From Flagellimonas meishanensis (GTDB lineage Bacteria > Bacteroidota > Bacteroidia > Flavobacteriales > Flavobacteriaceae): DNA of 64,000 bases. The position numbers and the translations under genes are program-made. This document shows positions 44,922 through 53,281 of the stretch, in pieces. How positions within the stretch are numbered: position 1 is the first letter of the stretch; each line of letters opens with the position of its first letter. The DNA lies in the NCBI RefSeq assembly GCF_019880545.1, contig NZ_JAINVW010000003.1:1240001-1304000 (forward strand), given 5' to 3'. The notes beneath the pieces are model-generated. The model was given only the letters and a program-made list of their open reading frames with translations, ran no database searches and had not been told where the DNA came from.

Positions 44922-46717
44922 TCGATTTTATTTCGCTTGCGGTCCACTTCTTTCAGAAAGATTTTCCTTAAGCGCAAGTGGTTGGGAGTCACCTCCACAT
45001 ATTCATCCTTTTGAATATACTCCAAAGCTTCTTCCAATGAAAACTTTATGGCAGGCACAATTTTGGCCTTGTCATCAGCCCCTGACGAACGTACATTGGT
45101 CAACTTCTTGGTTTTGGTCACATTGACAACCATATCATCTCCCCGTGAATTCTCCCCAATAACCTGACCTTCGTAAATCTGTTCTCCTGGATCGATAAAA
45201 AACTTGCCCCTTTCCTGAAGTTTGTCAATGGAATAGGGTATCGCCGTACCATTTTCCATGGAAACCAGCGACCCGTTCTGTCTTTGGGCAATTTCACCTT
45301 TCAAGGGTTGATATTCAAAGAAACGATGTGCCATTATGGCCTCTCCGGCGGTGGCCGTCAGCAATTGGTTTCGTAAACCGATGATTCCCCTTGATGGTAT
45401 GATGAATTCACAAACCATTCGAGAACCTTTGGCCTCCATACTGGTCATTTCCCCTTTTCTGATGGATACCATTTCCACAGCCCTGCCCGATACTTCCTCC
45501 GGCAGGTCTATGGTCAAGTGTTCCATAGGTTCGCACTTCACTCCATCAATTTCCTTGATAATTACCTGGGGCTGACCAATTTGGAGCTCATAGCCCTCCC
45601 TGCGCATGGTCTCTATCAATACGGAAAGGTGAAGTACCCCTCGGCCAAAGACCATAAATTTGTCGGCACTTCCCGTTTCTTCCACTCGAAGGGCCAAATT
45701 CTTTTCCAATTCTTTTTCCAAGCGCTCCTTAATGTGCCTTGAAGTGACAAATTTGCCATCCTTCCCAAAAAATGGACTATCGTTGATGGTGAACAACATG
45801 CTCATGGTAGGTTCATCGATGGCGATGGTCTTCAATTTTTCGGGGTTTTCAAAATCGGCCACAGTGTCCCCTATTTCAAAGCCTTCCATACCCACTATTG
45901 CACAAATGTCGCCCGCCTGGACATCCTCCACTTTCTTGCGGCCGAGTCCTTCAAAGGTATAGAGTTCCTTTACCCTGGTCTTTATAACTTTCCCATCTCT
46001 TTTCACCAAGGAAATCTGCTGATTTTCCCTCAGCGTTCCCCTTAACAATCTGCCGATGGCAATCCTACCCGTGAACGAGGAAAAATCCAGCGATGTGATC
46101 AGCATCTGGGTGGACCCTTTTTCAGGTTTGAATTCCGGCACATGGGCAATGACCATATCCAGAAGTGGTTCAATGCTTTCGGTTGGCTTTTGCCAATCCT
46201 CACTCATCCAATTGTGCTTTGCAGAGCCGTATACCGTCGGAAAATCGAGCTGCCATTCCTCGGCACCCAATTCAAACATTAGGTCAAAAACCTTTTCATG
46301 GACCTCTTCGGGTGTGCAATTTTCCTTGTCCACCTTGTTGATGACCACGCAGGGTTTCAGTCCAAGATCAATCGCCTTTTGCAGCACAAAACGGGTCTGT
46401 GGCATGGGTCCCTCAAAAGCATCCACAAGTAAAAGGACGCCATCGGCCATATTCAGAACACGTTCCACTTCACCGCCAAAATCGGCGTGACCAGGGGTAT
46501 CGATGATGTTTATCTTTGTATCCTTGTAGACCACGGAAACATTTTTGGAAACAATGGTGATCCCACGTTCCCGTTCCAGGTCATTATTGTCCAAAATAAG
46601 TTCCCCTTTGTTCTCATTGTCCCGAAACAAACGGCAATGGTACATTATCTTATCCACCAAGGTGGTTTTGCCATGATCTACGTGGGCAATAATGGCAATA
46701 TTTTTGATTTTGGACAT
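44918..46717 (-). CDS. typA: Translational GTPase TypA/BipA
   Basis: 599 residues, standard length. G-domain motifs GHVDHGKTTLV, DTPGHADFGGEVERVL and NKVDKENC are intact, and EF-G-like domains follow, including RGVLHLSVLIETMRREGYEL and SRGIIGLRNQ. The C-terminal BipA-specific domain is present. BipA is a ribosome-associated GTPase involved in ribosome assembly and stress or cold growth. A promoter-like TACCTTTG lies 21 nt upstream of the ATG. Its stop overlaps that of ppgK. Confidence 0.96.
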   Translation of the reverse strand: MSKIKNIAIIAHVDHGKTTLVDKIMYHCRLFRDNENKGELILDNNDLERERGITIVSKNVSVVYKDTKINIIDTPGHADFGGEVERVLNMADGVLLLVDAFEGPMPQTRFVLQKAIDLGLKPCVVINKVDKENCTPEEVHEKVFDLMFELGAEEWQLDFPTVYGSAKHNWMSEDWQKPTESIEPLLDMVIAHVPEFKPEKGSTQMLITSLDFSSFTGRIAIGRLLRGTLRENQQISLVKRDGKVIKTRVKELYTFEGLGRKKVEDVQAGDICAIVGMEGFEIGDTVADFENPEKLKTIAIDEPTMSMLFTINDSPFFGKDGKFVTSRHIKERLEKELEKNLALRVEETGSADKFMVFGRGVLHLSVLIETMRREGYELQIGQPQVIIKEIDGVKCEPMEHLTIDLPEEVSGRAVEMVSIRKGEMTSMEAKGSRMVCEFIIPSRGIIGLRNQLLTATAGEAIMAHRFFEYQPLKGEIAQRQNGSLVSMENGTAIPYSIDKLQERGKFFIDPGEQIYEGQVIGENSRGDDMVVNVTKTKKLTNVRSSGADDKAKIVPAIKFSLEEALEYIQKDEYVEVTPNHLRLRKIFLKEVDRKRNKID

Positions 46718-46737
46718 ATCCCAATTTTTTAAGCGCG

Positions 46738-46745
46738 CAAAGGTA
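46738..46745 (-). promoter_or_regulatory. Candidate -7 element for typA
   Basis: Minus-strand TACCTTTG (TAnnTTTG) lies 21 nt upstream of the typA ATG. No clear -33 box. Confidence 0.35.
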
Positions 46746-46827
46746 GTGCTAATTTTCTGCTTTTGAACATACTGGCCCTGAATTTAATATGTGAATTTTT
46801 GGGAAAGTGAGTCGAGGACAAATGCCA

Positions 46828-46835
46828 TATCTTTG
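46828..46835 (+). promoter_or_regulatory. Candidate -7 element for kdsA
   Basis: TATCTTTG (TAnnTTTG), 15 nt before the kdsA ATG at 46851. The nearest TTTG upstream is 26 nt away, longer than usual. Confidence 0.35.
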
Positions 46836-46850
46836 CGAAAAATTCATCGA

Positions 46851-47669
46851 ATGGACCTAAATTCTATTCCCCAGATAAAATATGCCAATGGCAATAACTT
46901 CTTTTTGCTGTCCGGTCCCTGTGCCATTGAGGGCGAGGACATGGCCTTACGGATTGCGGAAAAAATAGTTTCAATTACGGATAAACTTAAAATTCCCTAT
47001 GTTTTTAAGGGAAGTTTTAAAAAGGCCAACCGCAGCCGTATTGACTCGTTCACTGGAATAGGCGATGAAAAGGCATTGAAAATCCTAAAGAAAGTTTCTG
47101 AAACCTTCAAAGTGCCAACAATTACGGATATTCATGAGATTTCTGATGCAGCAATGGCCGCGGACTATGTGGATGTCCTTCAAATACCGGCCTTTTTGGT
47201 GCGACAAACGGATTTGGTGGTGGCCGCAGCGGAAACAGGAAAGGTCGTCAACCTGAAAAAGGGACAGTTTATGAGCCCCGAAAGCATGAAGCATGCCGTG
47301 AAGAAAGTTACAGATTCCGGAAATGAAAACGCTTGGATAACCGATCGTGGTACCATGTTCGGATATCAGGATATGATTGTTGATTTTAGGGGAGTACCCA
47401 CCATGAAGCAATATGCGCCAGTGGTTTTGGACGTTACCCACTCACTGCAACAGCCCAATCAGTCCTCAGGGGTGACGGGTGGCCGACCTACTTTGATTGG
47501 CACCATGGCCCGGGCTGGAATTGCCGCAGGAGTGGATGGTCTATTCATGGAAACCCACTTTGATCCTGCCAATGCGAAAAGTGATGGGGCGAATATGCTG
47601 GATTTGAGCCTTCTTGAGAAATTGTTGACCGATTTGGTGGCACTGCGAGCCGTGGTCAATACGTTCTAA
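46851..47669 (+). CDS. kdsA: 3-deoxy-8-phosphooctulonate synthase
   Basis: Condenses arabinose-5-phosphate with phosphoenolpyruvate, the committed step for Kdo of lipopolysaccharide. 272 residues from ATG 46851; the longer reading from 46791 adds a leader that spans the -7 box. Family motifs: FFLLSGPCAIEG, YVFKGSFKKANRSR, TDIHEISDAAMAADYVDVLQIPAFLVRQTDL (split over residues 92-122), and DVTHSLQQPNQSSGVTGGRPTL. The NENAWITDRGTMFGY stretch has Asn rather than Cys at the metal position (S-G-N-E-N), which fits the non-metal KdsA class. Its stop overlaps the convergent DUF1801 gene by 4 nt. Confidence 0.95.
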   Translation: MDLNSIPQIKYANGNNFFLLSGPCAIEGEDMALRIAEKIVSITDKLKIPYVFKGSFKKANRSRIDSFTGIGDEKALKILKKVSETFKVPTITDIHEISDAAMAADYVDVLQIPAFLVRQTDLVVAAAETGKVVNLKKGQFMSPESMKHAVKKVTDSGNENAWITDRGTMFGYQDMIVDFRGVPTMKQYAPVVLDVTHSLQQPNQSSGVTGGRPTLIGTMARAGIAAGVDGLFMETHFDPANAKSDGANMLDLSLLEKLLTDLVALRAVVNTF

Positions 47670-48037
47670 TTCCGCTTATAGAATCCTTTTTCCCTATGGG
47701 AATAGACTTCTTGCAATACTTCAGTCAAGATTGAGTCGTCGATTTCCTCCAAAGAGGCAAACCGGAGTGATTTTACCACTTTGCGTTTTTCCGTGACCAT
47801 TATTTCGATGTATTTTGTGAGATGCGCAGAGGTCCAAAAGGCAATATCAACATAATTCTTCTTTGAAGGAGCATTGAAATAACAGATTGGAAACTTATCC
47901 ACATAAAAACAAGGGATTCCCCATTTGTATTTCATGCTTACCTCGGGAACCACAACCTCAACAACGGCCCTTAAATGCAACAAAATACTGCGCTTGGGTT
48001 CGGGTTGCTTTAGGATATATTCTTCTGCAGGGTTCAT
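47666..48037 (-). CDS. DUF1801-family protein
   Basis: 123 residues. The YdhG/DUF1801 pattern is visible: an N-terminal NPAEEYILKQPEPKRSILLHLRAVV, the core MKYKWGIPCFYVDKFPICYFN, then a KKNYVDIAFWTSAHLTKYI and a C-terminal RFASLEEIDDSILTEVLQEV. Proteins of this family are small, cytoplasmic and of unknown function (the iron chaperone Fra/YdhG relation is distant). It overlaps kdsA's stop by 4 nt from the opposite strand. Confidence 0.87.
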   Translation of the reverse strand: MNPAEEYILKQPEPKRSILLHLRAVVEVVVPEVSMKYKWGIPCFYVDKFPICYFNAPSKKNYVDIAFWTSAHLTKYIEIMVTEKRKVVKSLRFASLEEIDDSILTEVLQEVYSHREKGFYKRN

Positions 48038-48127
48038 CTTTTTAAAAAAAAGGGCATAGCGCTAATAGGCTTGATAGAAAAATGGGCTTACTGATAAAAA
48101 ATGTTATCCCAGATACATTGGTACATT

Positions 48128-48409
48128 TTAAAAATAAGATCCATTAATTTCCCTGTCGAAATCCGCCTTGATGTGTTCAATGTACTTGAGCGGGGTTTTT
48201 TCGGATATCCAAACCCAGCGATTTTTCATGTCCACATCAAAATGGAAACAGTTGAAGTTGCCGTCGAACTCAGCATCTAGCCGATCCATTAAAAATCGGG
48301 TGATCTTTGGCCGCAACCTGTATTCAAGATCAATACAGGCCTGCTGTATTTTGGCATTGTTCTTTTCGGAGATTATCCAGTTGAATTTCACTGCAGTTAA
48401 TCTAAGCAA
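48128..48409 (-). CDS. Hypothetical protein, 93 aa
   Basis: Soluble-looking short protein with aromatic and charged residues throughout (LTAVKFNWIISEKNNAKIQQACIDLEYRL split; FHFDVDMKNRWVWISEKTP; YIEHIKADFDREI). No signal peptide, membrane segment or family motif that I know. The composition looks like real coding sequence and no competing frame is good, but it is short. Its true start could be a few codons downstream. Stands between DUF1801 and the alanine-dehydrogenase-like gene. Confidence 0.6.
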   Translation of the reverse strand: MLRLTAVKFNWIISEKNNAKIQQACIDLEYRLRPKITRFLMDRLDAEFDGNFNCFHFDVDMKNRWVWISEKTPLKYIEHIKADFDREINGSYF

Positions 48410-48473
48410 GGAAAGATAGTAAAAAATGGGCTTCAGTTACGGTAAAAAAGCAAAAGCTCTCGACAAATTGCAT

Positions 48474-49679
48474 TTATTCCCCACCATCCACATAATCCTG
48501 CAAATAAGAGAACCGTGGGGTCAACTTTCCGTTGTGCGTCATTCGTGCCCGCTCCAGAATACCATCCTCATCCTGATTAAAAAAAGCCGGGATAACATGT
48601 TTGGCAAAGGCCTCACCGAATCCCGCACTGGCATCGCGGGGCAATTCGCAGGGCAAATTGTCCACCGCCATTACGGCAATGGACTCAGGTTTCCTGTAAT
48701 CCGTCTCACTCTCTGAAATGGCATCGTAGCCATAAACCGGGTCGGCCACGGTGGAAGGTCTTATGGTGGAGGCCACCGGACCGTCTATATCACAGCTGAT
48801 GTCTGCCACAACCTTTATCTTAAATTCTGGATGCTTTGCATCGTCCCGGGTGTAGAGGTAAGGCGCCCCGTCCCCATAAAAATGTCCTGCAATATAAAAG
48901 TCGGTGACCTTGGCAAAACGGAAAAAATTAGATCGGTATTCCTGTGGATTTGCAAAAAAATCAGTTTTGCTTCCCCTTATTCCATCTTTCCGCTTGTTGT
49001 ATTCCGAAGCATCAATCTGGCAATAGACGGGCTCTTGAAAAGTGTCTTCCAAGTAATCGGTGACGGTGACCTTTTTCAGTCCCATCGCATCCAACATTTC
49101 CTTGGCCCCATTGCCTACCCTGCCCCTACCGGTGAGCAGGATTTTAATATTGGGCAATATGATTTTTTTTAGTTCTGAAATCAGTGCTTGTTGGTCTTTT
49201 AAAGTTTCGGCTTTTGGCAGCTGGAACGCACCAAATTTTAGACCGCAGGCACGAATTCCATTATAAGCTCCCACGATGCCCGCATATCGCCCAAAAGCCA
49301 CCAGGCGCTGTCCTTTTTGGTTGGTGATCACTTCATGATCGTACAGCTCAATGTTTTTTTTAAGGATTGCCCTGAGCAAATCGCGGTTGTAGGGTTGCTT
49401 TTTTATGGTATGGGAGAAAAAGAAGTATTTTTTATTGGGGATCAGAGCGTCAATGGGCACCTCCTTTACCCCAAGGAGCACATCGCACGGTTCCATACTT
49501 TCCACCACGGGGATTCCCAGGTCTTGGTATTCTTTGTCGGCGAACACCCTTATGGGAGAGCTCTCGACCAAAATTTCGGCTTTTGGATATGCTGAAAGGA
49601 CATTTTGACACGCTGATGGGGACAGTACAACCCTTCGATCTGGTGGGTTTTTGCGTTCCCTTATGATTCCGAACTTCAT
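48474..49679 (-). CDS. Alanine-dehydrogenase-like NAD(P)-dependent oxidoreductase
   Basis: 401 residues from ATG 49679. The N-terminal MKFGIIRERKNPPDRRVVLSP is the opening of the alanine dehydrogenase/transhydrogenase N-terminal domain. Further motifs: LLGVKEVPIDALIPNKKYFFFSHTIKKQPYNR split at 103-134, FGRYAGIVGAYNGIRACG, and a Rossmann GRGRVGNGAKEMLDAMG. Later YGYDAISESETDYRKPESIAVMAVDNLPCELP resembles lysine-forming saccharopine dehydrogenase. Substrate therefore uncertain between alanine dehydrogenase and saccharopine dehydrogenase-like activity. A longer in-frame reading to 49868 would enter the tmRNA gene and is rejected. Confidence 0.85.
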   Translation of the reverse strand: MKFGIIRERKNPPDRRVVLSPSACQNVLSAYPKAEILVESSPIRVFADKEYQDLGIPVVESMEPCDVLLGVKEVPIDALIPNKKYFFFSHTIKKQPYNRDLLRAILKKNIELYDHEVITNQKGQRLVAFGRYAGIVGAYNGIRACGLKFGAFQLPKAETLKDQQALISELKKIILPNIKILLTGRGRVGNGAKEMLDAMGLKKVTVTDYLEDTFQEPVYCQIDASEYNKRKDGIRGSKTDFFANPQEYRSNFFRFAKVTDFYIAGHFYGDGAPYLYTRDDAKHPEFKIKVVADISCDIDGPVASTIRPSTVADPVYGYDAISESETDYRKPESIAVMAVDNLPCELPRDASAGFGEAFAKHVIPAFFNQDEDGILERARMTHNGKLTPRFSYLQDYVDGGE

Positions 49680-49744
49680 AAATTGGTTTGGTATAATTCT
49701 TGGTCTAAAATACGGGTATTGCAAAGGGTGAGCAAACTTTTGAT

Positions 49745-49752
49745 TAACTTTG
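49745..49752 (+). promoter_or_regulatory. Candidate -7 element for ssrA
   Basis: TAACTTTG (TAnnTTTG), about 32 nt before the mature tmRNA 5' end, leaving a short leader for RNase P to remove. No clear -33 box. Confidence 0.35.
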
Positions 49753-49783
49753 CCCTTCTTTAAAAATTGTTCTTTGAAAAAAT

Positions 49784-50177
49784 GGGGCCGACCGGTTTTG
49801 ACAGCGAGACCAATGGCGATGTAAGCATGCCGAGCGCTGGGGTACAGCTCGTTAATATCATACTTCACACTTTTAATTGGCGAAAATAATTACGCTCTTG
49901 CCGCTTAATCCGAATTACAGTAGGATTTAGCCTCGTCCCTACCAGGTAGGGAAGCGAGATGTTCCTGACTAGCCCTTGTTGGCGGCGATTCGTAAAGGAG
50001 CACCAAAAAAGTCAACATAGCGATCGTATGGCTTCGATACGGTCGTAAAACTTAAGAAGCTAAGCGTACGATAGGCGGTTTTCGGTCGGTCGTGCGTCGA
50101 CAACCAAACGAAGACTACGCATGTAGAAAGCATGGTTATTGCTTGTTTGGACGAGGGTTCGAATCCCTCCGGCTCCA
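49784..50177 (+). ncRNA. ssrA: Transfer-messenger RNA (tmRNA)
   Basis: 394 nt. The 5' end GGGGCCGACCGGTTTTGACAG and the 3' CGGCTCCA form the tRNA-like acceptor (one G-U pair), with the T-arm GAGGGTTCGAATCCCTC (50153-50169 region). CCA is not encoded. The tag reading frame starts at the resume codon GGC (49879) and reads GENNYALAA before TAA (49906-49908), which with the charged alanine is the normal flavobacterial tag. Rescues stalled ribosomes together with SmpB. Followed by a terminator-like hairpin. Confidence 0.96.
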
Positions 50178-50181
50178 CAGC

Positions 50182-50208
50182 AAAAACTCCCACTTGCCGG
50201 GCGTTTTT
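50182..50208 (+). terminator. Terminator of ssrA
   Basis: AAAAACTCCC (50182-50191), loop ACTTGCC, GGGCGTTTTT (50199-50208). One internal mismatch, with a T tract at the 3' end. Confidence 0.65.
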
Positions 50209-50519
50209 AATGGTTTTATTTTGGATTACCAATGTGATTGTGACTGATCCCATTATCGGTGTGATAAATGTCTTCACCGCATTCACACAACTTTCGACTG
50301 TCCCAATTCAATAATGGTAGGCCTATTTTCCGTTCTATGTTTCATGGTTCACACTTAATGGCTAATTAAGCATGGTTTGCCATCAATAAAATTGGTTCAA
50401 AATCAACTTTTTTCGATGAGTCTCCTTGGTTATGCCTTTCAGCGCAATTTTTCTTCCTACGCCGATTTGTTAAAAAATACTTTTGTGTCATGTAGAACTT
50501 TGTAAAAAAAGTGACCCCA

Positions 50520-50651
50520 ATGAAAGTACTGCTAAAGACGCTCCAAAAGGAACTGACACCAGATAATATGACTGCTGCCATAAGCTGTCTTATCATTTCG
50601 ATTACGGTATTCTTTATCATGTCCGTTTTGGGAAGGGACATTCCCCTTTAA
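50520..50651 (+). CDS. Possible small membrane protein, 43 aa
   Basis: A short frame with a helix-forming N-terminus (MKVLLKTLQKELTPDNM) and one predicted membrane segment (AAISCLIISITVFFIMSVLG). Start ATG 50520, stop TAA 50649-50651. A 91-residue frame on the opposite strand covers the same bases but looks less protein-like. It lies alone between ssrA and the exonuclease gene. The rest of the 50209-50747 stretch shows nothing I can name. Weakly supported; function unknown. Confidence 0.4.
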   Translation: MKVLLKTLQKELTPDNMTAAISCLIISITVFFIMSVLGRDIPL

Positions 50652-50747
50652 GTTTACCATTTTGCACATCATTATTTTCCCTGCAAAACAAAATTGCAAA
50701 AGACCGCCAAAGTAAATTTTGGTGACTTTTTGCATTATACCTAATTT

Positions 50748-52133
50748 GTGTACATCAACAAAAGTCTGTTCTTGTACACCATTATCGACATAGAGACAAC
50801 CGGAAACGGCATCAAGGGAAACAAAATCACCGAGATTGCCGTTTTCAAATTTGATGGAGCACAGGTAGTTGATGAATTCACATCCTTGGTCAATCCGCAG
50901 TGTCCCATTCCCCAGTTTATAACAGGTTTGACGGGAATTGATGACCGCATGGTGCAAAATGCCCCCACTTTTTATGAAATTGCCAGGCACATTCTGGAAC
51001 TTACCGAAAATTGCATTTTTGTAGCCCATGCAGTGAATTTTGACTACGGGGTCATCCGGGAAGAGTTCCGCCAGATCGGGATGGATTTTACCAGAAAAAA
51101 ACTCTGTACGGTGCGCTTGTCCCGAAAGTTGATTCCGGGTTTGCACTCGTACAGCTTGGGCAAATTGTGTTCTTCGGTCGGCATTCCTCTAAAAGATCGG
51201 CATCGAGCGCGGGGCGATGCCCATGCTACCATGCTACTTTTCCAAAAACTATGGTCCAGCCCCAATGCCGAAACGGTTTTTGCCACATTTTTGAATGCCA
51301 GAAACCAAGAGGCCACATTGCCTCCCCATTTGCCCAAAACGGTCTTTGATCGCATTCCGCCAAAACCTGGCATCTATTATTTTAAGAATAATAAGGGAGA
51401 GATAATCTATGTGGGGAAGGCCATCAATCTAAAAAAAAGGGTGTTGGGCCATTTTTATGACAAAAGTGCGAAAGAAGTTCAATTGTGCAACGAAACCGCC
51501 CATATTGATTTTGAACTGTCAGGCAGTGAACTTGTGGCCCTGTTGATGGAGTCCGCCGAAATCAAAAGACTGTTCCCGAAATATAACCGAGCGCAGAAAA
51601 GAGGGCCTAAACAGTATGCTATTTTTGAATATGAAGATCGAAACGGAATTCTTCACCTGGCATACAACCTTAAAAAAGGTATTCCCCGTCCGTTGAAAAT
51701 TTTCTACAACCCAACAGATTGCAGGGCTTTTTTGGAAGAGATTTGCAGGACCTTCGCTTTATGTCCCAAATACTGTCATTTACTGGAGACACCTGGGGCA
51801 TGTTCACACCATGAATTGGATTCTTGCGAAGGCATCTGCACTTCAACTGAATCGGTGATTTCCTATAACAAAAAGGTAAAAGACGCCATTGCCCAAACGA
51901 GACAGCAGGTTAGCAAAGCGCATATCATAAAGGAAAAGGGAAGAAACCCTAACGAAAGTGCTGTGGTGCTGATAAGTGAAGGAATGTACAGGGGATACGG
52001 TTTTATTGACGATCAAATCAATATTTCCACATTGGAGGACATCGAGGCTTTCATCATTCCGCAAAAAAACACATTGGAAACACAGCGCATTGTAGAATCA
52101 ATGCTATCCAAGGCCGAATCTTTTGTACTGTGA
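50748..52133 (+). CDS. DnaQ-type exonuclease fused to a GIY-YIG nuclease domain
   Basis: 461 residues from a GTG start; a TTG at 50772 (LYTIIDIETTG) gives a start closer to the family. The N-terminal domain is a DEDDh exonuclease like DNA polymerase III epsilon: DIETTG, NFDYGVIREEF, and HRARGDAHAT with catalytic H and D. It is followed from about residue 200 by a GIY-YIG domain (PGIYYFKNNKGEIIYVGKAINLKKRVLGHF) as in UvrC. The C-terminal region has a Cys-containing segment (CPKYCHLLETPGACSHHELDSCEGIC), perhaps zinc-binding. Such fusions occur in several bacteria; role probably in DNA repair. The start region stands clear of any operon. Confidence 0.9.
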   Translation: MYINKSLFLYTIIDIETTGNGIKGNKITEIAVFKFDGAQVVDEFTSLVNPQCPIPQFITGLTGIDDRMVQNAPTFYEIARHILELTENCIFVAHAVNFDYGVIREEFRQIGMDFTRKKLCTVRLSRKLIPGLHSYSLGKLCSSVGIPLKDRHRARGDAHATMLLFQKLWSSPNAETVFATFLNARNQEATLPPHLPKTVFDRIPPKPGIYYFKNNKGEIIYVGKAINLKKRVLGHFYDKSAKEVQLCNETAHIDFELSGSELVALLMESAEIKRLFPKYNRAQKRGPKQYAIFEYEDRNGILHLAYNLKKGIPRPLKIFYNPTDCRAFLEEICRTFALCPKYCHLLETPGACSHHELDSCEGICTSTESVISYNKKVKDAIAQTRQQVSKAHIIKEKGRNPNESAVVLISEGMYRGYGFIDDQINISTLEDIEAFIIPQKNTLETQRIVESMLSKAESFVL

Positions 52134-52138
52134 GGCCA

Positions 52139-52231
52139 TTACTTTATTTTTTGGTACATCCTAATCACAAAAATGAACCAGGCAATGAAAATGATGGCAA
52201 CAATAATGGAGTATATCAAAATGAAATCCAT
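52139..52231 (-). CDS. Tiny membrane protein, 30 aa
   Basis: Reads MDFILIYSII, then VAIIFIAWFI, FVIRMYQKIK and stop: one hydrophobic helix with a basic end. Its ATG overlaps the stop of the upstream 61-residue gene by one base (TAATG), so the two should be translated together. It resembles small single-pass membrane subunits, but no family can be named. Confidence 0.5.
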   Translation of the reverse strand: MDFILIYSIIVAIIFIAWFIFVIRMYQKIK

Positions 52232-52416
52232 TATTTCCTGTGTTTAAAATAATTCATAAAACCCAATATGGTGGGTGCCCAGAACGCTACAAAAATCGCC
52301 TCCAATTTTTTTCCGCTCAGGAACATTACCTCGGAAACGATAATTATGGATACAACTACAAGGAGCATGATGAAATTCATGACCCCTACTTTCTCAATAA
52401 AATGTTTGAACATCAA
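52231..52416 (-). CDS. Small membrane protein, 61 aa
   Basis: MMFKHFIEKV begins the frame, followed by two hydrophobic stretches (MNFIMLLVVVSIIIVSEVMFL about 13-33, and EAIFVAFWAPTILGFMNYF about 39-57) and a basic tail (KHRK). The stop TAA shares its last base with the ATG of the 30-residue gene downstream on the same strand, so the two form a tiny bicistronic unit. No family recognised. Lies between the exonuclease gene and an aldose-epimerase-like gene. Confidence 0.55.
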   Translation of the reverse strand: MMFKHFIEKVGVMNFIMLLVVVSIIIVSEVMFLSGKKLEAIFVAFWAPTILGFMNYFKHRK

Positions 52417-52490
52417 TCTGTATTCAAAAGATTATCTACCCTAAATTAGAAATTAATGGGCTGAACTGGGTAACAAATTTTAAGATTTTT

Positions 52491-53279
52491 TTAACTCTTT
52501 TGAGGATTTGTCTTCAGTACCACCTTAAAAAAACGATCTGTGTCACCCAAATGCTCAAACCCCAAATGGATTTCCCTTTGTTCCACGGCATAGGGATAGA
52601 AGGAAATGGGCTCAATACAGACCATGTTTCTCACCTCGGTCCAGCACATAAAGTGTCCAAAACCTTCCGTTTCGATGGTAATTTCATGTTTGTCCCGGAG
52701 TATGACCGTATTTGTATCAGCAACCTGAAGGGCCCTGCTGCCCACTTCCAAAACTTCATCCAAAGTTATGGTTCTTGTGGGGGTCACAATGGTCGGATTT
52801 TCCGTATGCATTTTAAAGGCCGGATGATATCCCAGCATAAAGGGCATGTCCCGTTCACCCGAAACCCTAAAAGTTATTTCGAGTTGGTTTTCCCTCAAAA
52901 GGAAAGATTTCTCAAATTGAAAACTATAGGGCCAAATTTGCCAAGGTTTGGGCGATCTATCGGGAAACTTTGAATTTTCAACCGGAGTGCCAGCCTTATA
53001 TTTTTTGATGAAAACAGCCGAGTCCGCAGTTTGTGATACGAGCTCATAGTCCAACTCCCTCAAATGTCCGTGCTGATCTTGGATCGCGTTGCCCCGGGGA
53101 ACCTGAACCCTGAAACCGGCCTCGTTCACTGGACCAATTATGGGAAACATTTCGGTGTCGGAACTACTCCACCCCGGACTGCCCTTTTGATGGATATACT
53201 GATGGTCTCCAACCTCGAAACTTGAAAGTTCCCCATCGTCAATCCGAACCGAACAATTCCCGTGTTTCAACTGTACCAT
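52491..53279 (-). CDS. Aldose 1-epimerase-family protein (LacX-like)
   Basis: 262 residues. Galactose-mutarotase fold signs: a WSSSDTEMFPIIGPVNEAGF segment, the catalytic His in IQDQHGHLRELDYEL, MLGYHPAFKM with the second His, and a late MVCIEPISFYP with a Glu. The length fits the LacX/YeaD-like branch, which interconverts alpha and beta anomers of hexoses or hexose 6-phosphates. The gene is on the same strand, 2 nt downstream of the cysteine-synthase-family gene. Exact sugar unknown. Confidence 0.88.
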   Translation of the reverse strand: MVQLKHGNCSVRIDDGELSSFEVGDHQYIHQKGSPGWSSSDTEMFPIIGPVNEAGFRVQVPRGNAIQDQHGHLRELDYELVSQTADSAVFIKKYKAGTPVENSKFPDRSPKPWQIWPYSFQFEKSFLLRENQLEITFRVSGERDMPFMLGYHPAFKMHTENPTIVTPTRTITLDEVLEVGSRALQVADTNTVILRDKHEITIETEGFGHFMCWTEVRNMVCIEPISFYPYAVEQREIHLGFEHLGDTDRFFKVVLKTNPQKS

Positions 53280-53281
53280 AG

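Noticed and set aside
49680..49868. Longer reading of the alanine-dehydrogenase-like gene (464 residues)
   Set aside because: The extra 63 residues overlap the tmRNA gene and have no family match; MKFGIIRERKNPPDRR at 49679 is the normal start.
49969..50286. 105-residue minus-strand frame over the tmRNA 3' end
   Set aside because: It is an antisense translation of the tRNA-like T-arm (EPEGFEPSS is a typical artefact), not a gene.
50366..50641. 91-residue minus-strand frame after ssrA
   Set aside because: Poor protein-like composition; the plus-strand frame at 50520 with a clean membrane helix is more plausible.
50532..51146. 204-residue minus-strand frame opposite the exonuclease
   Set aside because: The plus strand carries an intact DnaQ/GIY-YIG protein; the antisense frame has no motif.
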